In this document: positions 16,174 through 25,496 of the stretch, piece by piece
Position numbering within the stretch: position 1 is the first letter of the stretch
Layout of the letters: every line of letters begins with the position of its first letter
Assembly (NCBI GenBank): GCA_910579755.1
Contig: CAJTVB010000015.1
Coordinates: forward strand, 32,926-96,925
Length of the DNA stretch: 64,000 nt
Direction: 5' to 3'
Source of the DNA: an uncultured Acetatifactor sp.
Lineage (GTDB): Bacteria > Bacillota > Clostridia > Lachnospirales > Lachnospiraceae
Made by a program: the position numbers and the translations under genes
The notes under the pieces: generated by a model
Told to the model about the DNA's origin: nothing
What the model saw: only the letters and a program-made list of their open reading frames with translations
Databases searched by the model: none

Positions 16174-17757
16174 TTACAATAGCGGAGCGATTACCTTCAT
16201 CAGCCGCCCCGTAAGCTTTACACTCCATTTTTCCCTGCGGACCGTCTCCATGTCCACCTGCCTGCATTTGGCTTTGGTTTCCTGAAAATCCGCCTCGATC
16301 CCAGGGATACAATCTGTGCCGTACATATAAGTGGCACATTCAAAATGATGGTAGAGACTGCGGTAATCCAGATTGATGGTTCCCACCACTGCCTCTCTGT
16401 GGTCGCTGACAAACACCTTGGCATGGACAAATCCCGGCGTATATTCATATATTTTGATACCTGATGCCAAAAGAGACGCATAGTGGGTCTTGGCCAGCGC
16501 ATAGGGAATTTTTTTATCCGGAATTCCCGGCAGAATCAGTTCAACCTCCACGCCCCTCTCCGACGCGAATTTCAGGGCGGTCTCCATCTCTCCGTCCAAA
16601 ATCAGATAGGGTGTCATAATATGCACATATTCCAATGACCGGTTCAGGATATCCATGTATACCTTCTCTCCCACCTTGTCATTATCCAGAGGACAGTCGC
16701 CGTAAGGAATCACATAGCCCTTTGCGTTTTCCGCCGGAAAAGAAGGAAACGAAAGAAATCGGGCATACTCCTGTTCTCTCTCGTCGATGCCCCACATCTG
16801 CAGAAACATCAGCGTAAAGCTTTTCACCGCTTCGCCCTTCAGCATGACGGCCGTATCCTTCCAGTGGCCGAATCTGGACTTTTGGTTAATATACTCATCC
16901 GAAAGGTTTACGCCTCCGTTAAAGGCAGTGTGTCCGTCGATCACCAGAATCTTTCTGTGATCCCGATAGTTATAATGGGTGGAAACAAAGGGCGTCACGG
17001 GAGAAAACACTTTGCACCGGATTCCCAGCTTTCTCAGACGTCTGGGATAATCCCTGGGAAGCAGCGCAAATTCACAGGATCCGTCATACATCAGACGGAC
17101 ATCCACCCCCTGGGCCGCCTTTTTCGCCAAAATCTCCAAAACCCTGCCCCACATAGCCCCCTCATTCACAATAAAATATTCCATAAAAATAAAATGCCTG
17201 GCCGCCTCCAGCTGCTTCAGCATCTCCTGGAATTTGTCCTCTCCCAGAGGAAAATATGTGACAGAGGTTTTTTCATATACCGGATGAGCGCCGCTGCGGC
17301 GCATATAACGGGACAGCGCCGCAGCACCTCCGTTTTCTGCCGAAAGCCTCTCCAATACCCCCTTCTCCTGAGGAATGTCCTCCTTGGAGCTTGTAACGAT
17401 CTGATCGATCCGCTTCTTCAAAACCCTGTGCCCGATGTCGCTGCGGGTATATAAAAACAGAACCACCCCAAGCACCGGCAGAAGCATGATCACGATCAGC
17501 CAGGTAATCTTCGCCGTGGGATCCATTTGACTGTTTAAAATACAGACTACTATCACCACGGCAAGCAATACGACAACGCTCAAAATATGAGGCAGAAACT
17601 CCTTAAACCGTTGAAAAATTCCTATCAGGAAAAAAATCTGTGCTGCCAGCAAAAGCAGAACCAGCCCGAATCGGCTGAACACAGCGTGGACAATACCCTT
17701 TTGCCCTTTTCTCAGCAAAATGATCCCTTTACCTTCTTGACTTTCTTTGTATTCCAT
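16174..17757 (-). CDS. cls: Cardiolipin synthase (phospholipase D family)
   Basis: Cls joins two phosphatidylglycerols into cardiolipin at the membrane. The 527 residues begin with a basic stretch and two to three membrane helices (about residues 27-95). Two HxKxxxxD motifs follow: HRKILVID near residue 264 and HAKVFVSD near 445. Each sits in a phospholipase D repeat. The C-terminal NLDYRSLYHHFE segment is typical of bacterial Cls. The gene ends 97 bases before pepD. Confidence 0.93.
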   Translation of the reverse strand: MEYKESQEGKGIILLRKGQKGIVHAVFSRFGLVLLLLAAQIFFLIGIFQRFKEFLPHILSVVVLLAVVIVVCILNSQMDPTAKITWLIVIMLLPVLGVVLFLYTRSDIGHRVLKKRIDQIVTSSKEDIPQEKGVLERLSAENGGAAALSRYMRRSGAHPVYEKTSVTYFPLGEDKFQEMLKQLEAARHFIFMEYFIVNEGAMWGRVLEILAKKAAQGVDVRLMYDGSCEFALLPRDYPRRLRKLGIRCKVFSPVTPFVSTHYNYRDHRKILVIDGHTAFNGGVNLSDEYINQKSRFGHWKDTAVMLKGEAVKSFTLMFLQMWGIDEREQEYARFLSFPSFPAENAKGYVIPYGDCPLDNDKVGEKVYMDILNRSLEYVHIMTPYLILDGEMETALKFASERGVEVELILPGIPDKKIPYALAKTHYASLLASGIKIYEYTPGFVHAKVFVSDHREAVVGTINLDYRSLYHHFECATYMYGTDCIPGIEADFQETKAKCRQVDMETVRREKWSVKLTGRLMKVIAPLL

Positions 17758-17786
17758 AGCCGCAGACCTTCCTCCTTTGCGTCAGC

Positions 17787-18257
17787 TCAGACATGGCTTT
17801 TGCAGCTCCACTCCTCCACCTCCAGCTTTATAACGGCGGTGCGCTTTACCATCTCTTCCGCAAAATCCTGCCTTTCTCCGCCGCCGTAATGAGTCAGAAT
17901 GCACTGCAGCCCCAAAAGCTTTTCGGCAGAATCCTCCACAAGCGTCACCCTGCCCTTTCCTATGATACTCTGGTATCGGAAGGTATATCCGCAGGCCGAT
18001 GTGTGCTCCACCAGTTCATGAGCTGTGTCCATCTCAAACCCCGCCCGGGGCAATGCGTTCAAGCGTTCCATCTTTTTTCCGGCTTCAGCCCCATGAAAAA
18101 ACAGCGTAATCTTTCCCGCCGTCTCCTTCCATCCGAAATTCAGCGGAACAATATACACACTGTCTCCATCTCCCAGCCCCAGCCTGCAGCAATCACACCG
18201 CTCCATGATTTCCAGCATTTGGCCCAGCTGCGTAACCTCTCTCTCCGCTCTTCTCAT
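17787..18257 (-). CDS. Pyridoxamine 5'-phosphate oxidase-like flavin protein (NimA type)
   Basis: This protein of about 156 residues has the split-barrel FMN-binding pattern of the PNPOx-like/NimA family: an N-terminal helix, MERCDCCRLGLGDGDSVYIVPLNFGW, a central FHGAEAGKK segment and GKGRVTLVED. Relatives bind FMN or haem and some reduce nitroimidazoles; the activity here cannot be read from sequence. The ATG at 18257 with AGGAA upstream is preferred over an in-frame GTG at 18290. It lies 29 bases from cls on the same strand. Confidence 0.82.
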   Translation of the reverse strand: MRRAEREVTQLGQMLEIMERCDCCRLGLGDGDSVYIVPLNFGWKETAGKITLFFHGAEAGKKMERLNALPRAGFEMDTAHELVEHTSACGYTFRYQSIIGKGRVTLVEDSAEKLLGLQCILTHYGGGERQDFAEEMVKRTAVIKLEVEEWSCKSHV

Positions 18258-18344
18258 ATGTCGTTCCTGTTTTCCTCTCCATTTTGTCACTCAAGCTTCT
18301 CTTCCTCCCAAAGACTGTCATACTTTTCTCTTTTTTCCCTGATC

Positions 18345-18953
18345 TTATTTTGTCACCACTCCCAGCGCCGCCAGCTCCTCCAGGGCCTGCTGTCTGGCGG
18401 TAAAATGTATTCCGTAAAAGCCCAATGCCCTGGCTGCCTCCACATTTGCCAGGGTATCATCCAAGAACACACACTCCTGTGCCTTAAGCCCGTACCGGGA
18501 CAGAAGCAGCTGATAGATGGCGGGATCCGGCTTTACCACCTTATCCTGATATGACAATATTCCTCCATCGGTATAGGGGATAAAATCCAGCGCATCCGCG
18601 CAATCCATATGGGCCTTGTAGGAAAAATTGGATAAATAATAAACTCTGTAGCCTGCGGCCTTCAGCTCCTGAATCCAGGGAATGGCATAATCCAGTTTTG
18701 CCACGATTCCTGTCACATTGTCATACGCGGTATGCAGCTCCCTCTCAATCTCCGGGTCTATCCGCACAAACTCTTCCATCAGTTTATCGCCGTCCCACTC
18801 TCCTCTGTCAAACTCCTGCCAAAAAGGGCTTAAGATGGATGCCTTTGCGATCCGTTTAATCATGTTCTGGTCAAAGCCTTTGTTTTCCAGAAACTCCTTC
18901 CAGCAAAAATCCGCCAGCACATTACCTATGTCAAATACAATATTTTTTATCAT
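18345..18953 (-). CDS. HAD-family hydrolase (YihX-like phosphatase)
   Basis: This 202-residue HAD protein starts MIKNIVFDIGNVL, with nucleophile Asp8. The second Asp of the usual DxD is Gly, as in the FDxGNV subgroup that includes YihX glucose-1-phosphatase. YLSNF carries motif II, the Lys lies in DKVVKPDP (motif III), and VFLDDTLANVEAA is motif IV. A helical cap (about 15-90) places it in HAD subfamily IA. The start at 18953 has AAAGGAA upstream; a longer frame to 19022 lacks support. The substrate is probably a small phosphorylated metabolite. Confidence 0.87.
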   Translation of the reverse strand: MIKNIVFDIGNVLADFCWKEFLENKGFDQNMIKRIAKASILSPFWQEFDRGEWDGDKLMEEFVRIDPEIERELHTAYDNVTGIVAKLDYAIPWIQELKAAGYRVYYLSNFSYKAHMDCADALDFIPYTDGGILSYQDKVVKPDPAIYQLLLSRYGLKAQECVFLDDTLANVEAARALGFYGIHFTARQQALEELAALGVVTK

Positions 18954-19064
18954 GCCACAATTCCTTTCCGCCTTTGCAGGGCAGGCAGTCCCTTTTTCAT
19001 TCTCTTCTGTGCAGGAATGCAATTTTTCGGTACATTTATTTTCTGATCTTTTCCGGGCAGGCGC

Positions 19065-19949
19065 TTACTTTTCCATAATTTCCAGCAGTCTTCCCGCCGC
19101 CGTGGAAAGAGGCATTTTCTCGCTCCTCACCACGCAAAAGCTTCTCTTGGGGATAATCTTGTTAAAACGCAGCTCGAACAGTTTTCCCGATTCCAGATAT
19201 TCCGCGGCAAAGTCCCTGACCACACAGCCCACACCCAGATTTCTCAGAGAAAACTGCACGATCATGTCGCTGGTGGACAGCTCGAATTCCGGCTGTAATA
19301 CCACTCCGTTCCCTGCCAGAAAATCGTCCATATATCTTCGGCTGCTGGTATTCTTCTCCAGAAAAATCATGGGCAGGTTCTCTAATTCCTGGATATCCAG
19401 CATCCTGTTTTTATAGGAAATAAATTTTCTCCCTGCCACAAATACGTCCTCGATCCGACGTACATTAACCGCATTCAGTTCCTCCGGTTTGTCAAAGGGC
19501 GTGCTGACCACGCCGAAATCGATACGGCCCTCCCGAAGCAGTCCCAGAGTCTCGGGTGTGGGAGCGTTGGAGACCATCACCTTGATCTGGGGATATTGCT
19601 CATGAAATTTTTCAAGAAAAGGAAGCAGATAAAACTGGAGTGTCATGTCGCTGGCTCCGATCCGCACCTCCCCAAGCTCCAGGTTCTGCATCTGCCTCAC
19701 CTTTTCCACACCCTGTTCTATCTGCTCATATCCTTTTTCCACATAGGAGTACAGCACCTGTCCCTCCGCCGTGAGCTGTACTCCCCGGGCCGCCCTGTAA
19801 AACAGTTCCACCCCCAGGCTTCTCTCCAGCTGCCGGATAGACTGACTCACCGCCGGCTGGGACAGGGAAAGCTCCGCGGCGGCTCCTGTGACGCTTCCGT
19901 ACCTTGCCGTATAGTAAAACGCCTTAAAATATTCCAGGCTGGCAATCAT
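19065..19949 (-). CDS. LysR-family transcriptional regulator
   Basis: This 294-residue regulator has an N-terminal winged helix (FKAFYYTARYGSVTGAAAELSLSQPAVSQSIRQLE pattern, residues 7-41) and a two-lobed effector domain from about residue 88. The effector is unknown. The start at 19949 matches the usual LysR N-terminus; an in-frame start at 20021 adds an arginine-rich stretch with no family similarity. It lies 102 bases downstream of purA on the same strand, so it may share purA's transcript. Confidence 0.9.
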   Translation of the reverse strand: MIASLEYFKAFYYTARYGSVTGAAAELSLSQPAVSQSIRQLERSLGVELFYRAARGVQLTAEGQVLYSYVEKGYEQIEQGVEKVRQMQNLELGEVRIGASDMTLQFYLLPFLEKFHEQYPQIKVMVSNAPTPETLGLLREGRIDFGVVSTPFDKPEELNAVNVRRIEDVFVAGRKFISYKNRMLDIQELENLPMIFLEKNTSSRRYMDDFLAGNGVVLQPEFELSTSDMIVQFSLRNLGVGCVVRDFAAEYLESGKLFELRFNKIIPKRSFCVVRSEKMPLSTAAGRLLEIMEK

Positions 19950-20051
19950 TCCTGCCCATCCCCCTGTCCTGTCTGCGGCCCGGCATACCTTGTTTCCTGC
20001 CGGAAACCGCCTTCCCGCCAAAACTCTAAGCGGCCTTCCCGGATTCCTTCC

Positions 20052-21359
20052 CTATCGAAGGGCTCCGGAGCCTTTAAGACTGCTCTCTCTGTATATAATG
20101 TCATCTCTGCCGGGTCCGTTGCTGACCATGGTGATAGGATATCCGATCCGGCTCTCAATAAACTCAATGTAAGCTCTGCAGTTGGCAGGAAGCTCCTCAT
20201 ACTTTCTGATACCCCGGATATCGCACTTCCAGCCCGGCAGGCTTTTCAGTACAGGCTTTGCCTTTTCCAGCTTTGCGGTCACGGGAAATTCCTCCGTCAC
20301 CTGCCCGTCGATCTCATAGCCCACGCAGACAGGGATCTCATCCAGATACCCCAGCACATCCAGGACGGTAAATGCCACATCCGTGGTGCCCTGCAGACGA
20401 CAGCCATATTTTGACGCCACACAGTCAAACCAGCCAACACGCCGGGGGCGTCCCGTGGTAGCTCCGTACTCTCCTCCGTCTCCGCCTCTGCGCCTCAGCT
20501 CCTCCGCTTCATCTCCGAACAGCTCGGACACAAAGGCTCCGGCGCCCACCGCGGAGGAATAGGCTTTGCATACCGTGATAATCTGACGGATCTCATGAGG
20601 CGGCAGCCCTGCGCCGATGGCCCCATAGGCCGCCAGTGTGGAAGAGGACGTCACCATAGGGTAAATACCATGATCCGGATCCTTCAGCGTTCCCAGCTGT
20701 CCCTCCAGAAGCACAGTCTTCCCCTCCTTCAGCGCCTTGTCCAGAAACGCGGATACATCACACACATAGGGAGCAACCATTTCACGGTATTTGTGCAGCG
20801 TATCCAGCAGCTCCCCGGGATCAATCAAGGGCTTGTGATACAAATGCTCCAGCATCACATTCTTCATCTCGCAAACCCGTTCCACCTTCTCCTGCAAAAG
20901 CTCTTCCTCAAACAGCTCGCTGACCTGGAAGCCGATTTTCGCATATTTATCGGAATAAAAAGGAGCAATTCCCGACTTGGTGGAGCCGAAGGACTTGCCG
21001 CCCAGCCTTTCCTCCTCATACTGATCAAACAAAATATGATAGGGCATCACCATCTGCGCTCTGTCAGACACCCGCAGCCTGGGTGCGGGAACCCCTCTTT
21101 CCACAATGGATTGTACCTCCTGAAACAGCAGCGGAATATTCAGCGCCACCCCGTTGCCGATTACATTATCAATATGGCCGTAAAAAACCCCCGAGGGCAG
21201 CGTATGCAGCGCAAACTTGCCATAGCCGTTCACAATAGTGTGCCCGGCGTTGGCACCCCCCTGAAAACGCACTACAATGTCCGCTTCCCGAGCTATCATA
21301 TCGGTGATTTTCCCTTTTCCTTCGTCGCCCCAATTGGCGCCCACAATTGCCTTTACCAT
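20052..21359 (-). CDS. purA: Adenylosuccinate synthetase
   Basis: PurA makes adenylosuccinate from IMP, aspartate and GTP, the first step from IMP to AMP. The 435 residues include the N-terminal GTP loop GDEGKGK (residues 11-17) with catalytic Asp12, and GGANAGHT with catalytic His40. The C-terminal signature YGATTGRPRRVGWFD is present. The last 15 residues are an unusual short extension. The start at 21359 follows GGAGG. It is read away from the Uma2 gene. Confidence 0.95.
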   Translation of the reverse strand: MVKAIVGANWGDEGKGKITDMIAREADIVVRFQGGANAGHTIVNGYGKFALHTLPSGVFYGHIDNVIGNGVALNIPLLFQEVQSIVERGVPAPRLRVSDRAQMVMPYHILFDQYEEERLGGKSFGSTKSGIAPFYSDKYAKIGFQVSELFEEELLQEKVERVCEMKNVMLEHLYHKPLIDPGELLDTLHKYREMVAPYVCDVSAFLDKALKEGKTVLLEGQLGTLKDPDHGIYPMVTSSSTLAAYGAIGAGLPPHEIRQIITVCKAYSSAVGAGAFVSELFGDEAEELRRRGGDGGEYGATTGRPRRVGWFDCVASKYGCRLQGTTDVAFTVLDVLGYLDEIPVCVGYEIDGQVTEEFPVTAKLEKAKPVLKSLPGWKCDIRGIRKYEELPANCRAYIEFIESRIGYPITMVSNGPGRDDIIYRESSLKGSGALR

Positions 21360-21487
21360 TTTTCCTCCATTCCCTGCTGCCCGACAGCCGGATTTTTGAA
21401 TCTTTATATCATGTGCAAGCCATGATAACGAAAGAATCTTTCAGCGCGGCAGCGCGGCAGGCGCGCAGCGACTGGATTCTTGAGTGT

Positions 21488-21516
21488 ATTATATCACGGA
21501 CAATGGTATAAGTAAA
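21488..21516 (-). promoter_or_regulatory. Putative purA promoter
   Basis: On the minus strand TTTACT (21511-21516) and a perfect TATAAT (21488-21493) are 17 bases apart. They lie about 130 bases upstream of the purA start. The leader between them is GC-rich near the purA end and has inverted GCAGCGCGGC-type words but no riboswitch I recognise. Confidence 0.5.
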
Positions 21517-21567
21517 ATCAATATTAATTATATCAATTATAATTTTAACTTATTAGATATTTTTCAT

Positions 21568-21595
21568 TTGACGCTTATTTTTTTTAGTGTATACT
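21568..21595 (+). promoter_or_regulatory. Putative promoter of the Uma2 gene
   Basis: TTGACG (21568-21573) and TATACT (21590-21595) are 16 bases apart, in an AT-rich stretch. The Uma2 start is 65 bases downstream. The promoter is divergent from that of purA. Confidence 0.55.
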
Positions 21596-21660
21596 AAACA
21601 TTAGAAGGTAAATAGACAGCACCGAACCACATACAATGACCATGAAAGGAAGTGTTTTCC

Positions 21661-22224
21661 ATGCCAGCATTCCAGCCACAACCTCAAATTACAACTTTAG
21701 AGCAGTATGAAGCTCTCCCGGAAGATGTTCGGGCAGAAGTCTTTGATGGACAAATTTATTACATGGCCAGCCCATCAGAAATCCACCAGACAGTTTCCAC
21801 AGAGCTGACTACTATTCTCAACACCTATGTCAAAAACAAGAAAGGCTCCTGCAAGGTGTTTCATGCCCCTTTTGATGTAAAACTTGTTGACAATCCCCTT
21901 ACTATAGTTCAGCCTGATCTTATGATTGTATGCGACAAGAGTAAATTGGACGAGAAACGCTGTAATGGTGCGCCTGATTTTATCATCGAGATTGTCTCTC
22001 CCAGCAGTCCGTCAGATGATTATATTCGAAAGGCATACTACTACAAAAATGCCGGAGTCCGTGAGTATTGGATCGTGGATCCCCGCCGAAAGATTGTGAC
22101 TGTCAATTACTTTGAGGGCAATATCATAAGCATTCAATATTCTTTTGATTCCATTATCAAGGTCAATATCTATGACGATTTGCTGATAAACTTCTCCGAG
22201 ATTGCTAATCTGCTGAATATTTAG
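21661..22224 (+). CDS. Uma2 family (DUF820) restriction-endonuclease-like protein
   Basis: This 187-residue protein has the PD-(D/E)xK fold pattern of Uma2. Visible are Asp86 in VQPDLMIV, Glu110 in APDFIIEIVSPSSPS and Lys124 in DYIRKAYYYKNAGVREYWIVDP. The family expands in cyanobacteria and Firmicutes, often near mobile elements; its substrate is unknown. The ATG at 21661 has AAAGGAAG nine bases upstream, better than an in-frame GTG at 21652. It is one of few plus-strand genes here, stands alone, and is more AT-rich than its neighbours, which suggests transfer. Confidence 0.88.
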   Translation: MPAFQPQPQITTLEQYEALPEDVRAEVFDGQIYYMASPSEIHQTVSTELTTILNTYVKNKKGSCKVFHAPFDVKLVDNPLTIVQPDLMIVCDKSKLDEKRCNGAPDFIIEIVSPSSPSDDYIRKAYYYKNAGVREYWIVDPRRKIVTVNYFEGNIISIQYSFDSIIKVNIYDDLLINFSEIANLLNI

Positions 22225-22230
22225 CCAAGC

Positions 22231-22330
22231 ATGACCACCCGTCAAACGGGGAGTTTGCTCTGCGGCTATAAGCAGAAAAAAGCTAATCCCCCAGCTATGC
22301 TGGGGAGAATAGAGTAAGCGGAAGCGTGTA
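22231..22330. repeat. Structured repeat-like sequence after the Uma2 gene
   Basis: Three small hairpins follow one another: CCCGT/ACGGG (22238-22250), CTGC/GCAG (22260-22275) and a seven-base-pair CCCCAGC/GCTGGGG (22289-22305). The series resembles the structured ends of IS200/IS605-type elements in clostridia, but no transposase is present. The last hairpin, read on the minus strand, is followed by a short T run and could also end the GNAT transcript. Confidence 0.35.
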
Positions 22331-22371
22331 GGATAGCATAATAAGGCCTTAATGGCAAAAAAGTCTTTTCC

Positions 22372-23313
22372 CTACACCTCTAATTCATACAATGCCATGG
22401 ATCCTCCGTTGGGATAGTCAATGATATCAACGATTTTAAAACCGGCATTTAAGTAAATCCTTCTGACCGCCTTTTCATCTAATCCGGTATCCAGACGGAT
22501 ACGGCGGACGCCCCGTTTCCTGCATTCCGCCCTGACCGCGTCCACCACCAGACTTGTCATGCCCATTCCGGCGAAGCAGCGGCACACACAGAATTTATGC
22601 AGATATGCTGCTTCATATTCCGGTGCATTGGGCCAATACTCAGAATCCGCCCATTGCAGGATAAATGCGCAGGCCTCCTCGCCGTCAATGGAACCGATAC
22701 AGAAACTCTCCGGCCCGGCATCCGGCGTAATCAATTCCTCCGGCGTCAGCCACTCATCGGGCCATACCCGGTATCCCTTCCCCCTGCCCCAGGCGGCAAC
22801 CTCCTTCATTATGGAAATTGCCGTCTCCATTTCACCGAACCGGATTGTAATTCCACGCAATTTTTCACAGACATAGTTTTTTAAATAAACTCCCCGTCTT
22901 AGCACCTGCTGTTCTTTTCTGACAACATATCCCCTGGAAAGGAAAAACGGTTTTGCGGTGATGGAGGCATGTACCGTGATTTTATCTGTCTGGACAGCAT
23001 TTTCCAGAGCATTGCATACGGCAGTGGCAATTCCCTGATTTTGATAATCTCTGTGAACATACAGCCTGTCCAGATATCCCGTTTTATCTATATCGCCAAA
23101 GCCAACTATCACATCTCCCTCCACCGCAACCACTGCTAAGTGTTCGGATAATGTGCTGTTCCATTCCTCCAAATCAACGCAGCCGGATGCCCATGCATCC
23201 AGCTGCTCCTTCGTATAATCCTTCGCATTTACAGAATGAACAGTCTGATAAAACAATTCTGTCAAATATTTACAGTCAGCCGGTTCATATTTCCTGATGA
23301 GCAATCCCTTCAT
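22372..23313 (-). CDS. Tandem GNAT acetyltransferase
   Basis: This 313-residue protein carries two GNAT domains. The first (about residues 1-150) has the acetyl-CoA motif VHRDYQNQGIATAVCNALE. The second (about 160-313) has CVCRCFAGMGMTSLVVDAV and a C-terminal RIYLNAGFKIV. GNAT proteins acetylate amines on small molecules, antibiotics or proteins; the substrate is not evident. The start at 23313 follows GGAAGGAAAAGGG; an upstream extension to 23376 has no site. It stands alone between the Uma2 repeat and the DUF4353 gene. Confidence 0.85.
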   Translation of the reverse strand: MKGLLIRKYEPADCKYLTELFYQTVHSVNAKDYTKEQLDAWASGCVDLEEWNSTLSEHLAVVAVEGDVIVGFGDIDKTGYLDRLYVHRDYQNQGIATAVCNALENAVQTDKITVHASITAKPFFLSRGYVVRKEQQVLRRGVYLKNYVCEKLRGITIRFGEMETAISIMKEVAAWGRGKGYRVWPDEWLTPEELITPDAGPESFCIGSIDGEEACAFILQWADSEYWPNAPEYEAAYLHKFCVCRCFAGMGMTSLVVDAVRAECRKRGVRRIRLDTGLDEKAVRRIYLNAGFKIVDIIDYPNGGSMALYELEV

Positions 23314-23406
23314 CCCTTTTCCTTCCACAAGCGGCAGTGTTTCCCATCGCCGCACTGAATGCACCACATAGCACATTGGTGCATTCAGTATAGCATGGAT
23401 CTTCCT

Positions 23407-25389
23407 CTAGCGCACCCTTCCTCCAAAGCCTCCAAATCCGTTCCCGCAGATATAAGTATCCAGTGTGACCTCATGCTCCTCATCACCTACGGTTACCACA
23501 TATTTCTCGCCCAAAACCAGCTGTGGACAGCTAAAAACAATGGAATCAAAGGCTTTTTCCACCGTTATGGACATCAACACCTGTCCATCGGCATCCTTCA
23601 GTTCTGCCTTTGTGCCTGCCGGATGCCTCCCTGTGGTTTTGATCAGAATAGATCCCTGCTCCGATCCTTCCCCTAAATTCATAGCCATCTGAGAGCTGCC
23701 TGCTGCCGCCAGGATTCCTCCTGTAATCTGGCCGCCGAACTCATAGTCTAACGCACCATTCCCTCCGTTTTCAGGTCCTGCTATATAGATTTCCCCTCCG
23801 GAGATAGTCAGATTCCCGTTAGAATCTATTCCATCGCCGTCCGCATCAATATAAATTACACCTCCGGATATCAAGATATAGTAATCCGAATTTTCAGATA
23901 AGCCATTCCCGCCTTCCGGGCTGTTTCCAAAGCTCCCTCCGCCAAGGCCTCCTCTGCCGCCGGGCTCACCTCCAAAGCCCTCTCCATTTCCAGGCTCGCC
24001 TCCAAAGCCCTCTCCGCTTCCGGGTTCCCCTCCAAAGCCCTCTCTGCCTCCGGGTTCTCCTCCAAAACTTCCTCTGCCGCTGAAGGCGTCCCATCCTCCA
24101 AATCCGCTTCCGTCCCGGCCTCCTGCTGCATTCACCCCATCGTCGCTGGCCCGGAGCCTGATATTGCCTCCGGATATCACTACAGAATTTCCTTCGATTC
24201 CTTCATAGCTGGTGGAAATCTCTATTTTTCCGTCTGCGACCCAGGTTATGCCGTCGGAATGCAGGCCGTCGTCTCCTGTGGCAATCAGAAAATCGCCGCC
24301 ATTGACGGTCAGTCCGGAATTAGAATGCAGGGCATCATCCAGAGAATCGATGTCAAAGCTCCCTCCGCATACCAACAGTTCTCCGGAAGCCTTAATCCCT
24401 TTCATACTGTCAATCGCCTCATCCGACTGCGCAGCGGAGAAACTGCTCTCGCTTCCCCCTCCTGCCCTGATCACAAAATTTCCGCCGTCAATCTGTAAAA
24501 ATGCGCTTGCGCTGATGCCGTCGCCGCCGGCCTCTATCTGCAGCTCTCCCTCCTGTATATAAACATATCCCTTTTCCGCATCCTCAGAATTTTCCGCGTG
24601 TATACCGTCTGTTCCGGAGGAAATGTTCAGGCTGCCCCCTGCGATACGCACACTGTCCTTCCCGGACAGCCCCTGCTTTTCAGCCTTTATTACAAGATTT
24701 CCGCCTGTCACCTTCAGATCATCCTTGGTGACCAGACCATGTCCCGCCTGAGCCGTCACAGTCAGTCCTCCGGTGCCGTTTATGGTCAGGTCGCTTCGGG
24801 CATAGACAGCGCCGTCCACATTATGCTCATCCCTCTGCACATAGCTCCCCCCGTTGGACAACGCATTCTCCGTGCCGTCCGCCAGGGTAAGAAATACCTT
24901 ATCCGCCTCAACCACATAAATCGCTGCTCCGGTATTGTTTGTGATTTCGGCTCCCGCCAGCACAAGCTGCACCTTTGCGGTGTCAGCCGCCTCCACCAGA
25001 ATCATTCCGTCTTCCAGTGTACCGGACAATATATAGATACCTTCCTTTCGGATCGTGATATTATTGCCCTGTATCTCCACCTGATTCGAATCACACAAAA
25101 TATTATCCTGTGCCAGGCTGATCCACACTGCCGATTTTTCATCGAAGCTGCCGCTCAGATCTCTTTCCGTAAACAATTCCTCTGCATACACCAGGCTTTC
25201 CACTGTTCCTGCTGCCTGGCTCTGACCGGATGCGGTACCCGACCTGCTCTCCTCCGACAGCTGATCCTGCCCGGAAGTCCCCATCTGTCCCACAGGATCC
25301 GATTCATTGCCGCATCCGGCCAGGGATGCTGCCAAAATCCCCGCCGCCATCCATGCCGCATATCTTTTCCAAACCATTTTCTTCTTCAT
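23407..25389 (-). CDS. DUF4353 (carbohydrate-binding domain-containing) lipoprotein with Gly-rich repeats
   Basis: This 660-residue surface lipoprotein has a signal peptide ending in the lipobox LAGC (Cys26). The body is a repeated beta pattern (such as GGNLVIKAEKQGLSGKDSVRIAGGSLNISSG), typical of DUF4353 beta-helix proteins. A glycine-rich linker with 10-residue GFGGEPGxxE repeats lies near residues 430-485, then more beta repeats and a C-terminal beta domain. GGAGG lies seven bases before the ATG at 25389. It is last in a row with DUF4956 and VTC genes, a set usually found with CotH kinases. It may bind or decorate extracellular polymer (inference). Confidence 0.82.
   Translation of the reverse strand: MKKKMVWKRYAAWMAAGILAASLAGCGNESDPVGQMGTSGQDQLSEESRSGTASGQSQAAGTVESLVYAEELFTERDLSGSFDEKSAVWISLAQDNILCDSNQVEIQGNNITIRKEGIYILSGTLEDGMILVEAADTAKVQLVLAGAEITNNTGAAIYVVEADKVFLTLADGTENALSNGGSYVQRDEHNVDGAVYARSDLTINGTGGLTVTAQAGHGLVTKDDLKVTGGNLVIKAEKQGLSGKDSVRIAGGSLNISSGTDGIHAENSEDAEKGYVYIQEGELQIEAGGDGISASAFLQIDGGNFVIRAGGGSESSFSAAQSDEAIDSMKGIKASGELLVCGGSFDIDSLDDALHSNSGLTVNGGDFLIATGDDGLHSDGITWVADGKIEISTSYEGIEGNSVVISGGNIRLRASDDGVNAAGGRDGSGFGGWDAFSGRGSFGGEPGGREGFGGEPGSGEGFGGEPGNGEGFGGEPGGRGGLGGGSFGNSPEGGNGLSENSDYYILISGGVIYIDADGDGIDSNGNLTISGGEIYIAGPENGGNGALDYEFGGQITGGILAAAGSSQMAMNLGEGSEQGSILIKTTGRHPAGTKAELKDADGQVLMSITVEKAFDSIVFSCPQLVLGEKYVVTVGDEEHEVTLDTYICGNGFGGFGGRVR
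23941..24090 (-). repeat. 30-base tandem repeat inside the DUF4353 gene
   Basis: About five 30-base units begin at 23941, 23971, 24001, 24031 and 24061. Each central unit starts TCCAAAGCCCTCTC on the plus strand, and the outer two are diverged. The period is a multiple of three, so gain or loss of units changes the length of the GFGGEPG linker without a frameshift. Confidence 0.85.
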
Positions 25390-25496
25390 AGCCACACCTC
25401 CAAGCTTCATTCCCATCACCCGGAACCTGACCTGCGGCTCACGGCTCTCTGACCGCCGCCGCGCTGTACAGTTCACAGCTTTCCTTCTGCCTTCCG

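Noticed and set aside
23941..24090. 30-base repeats considered as a CRISPR-like array
   Set aside because: Units are directly joined without spacers and code for a Gly-rich linker in frame.
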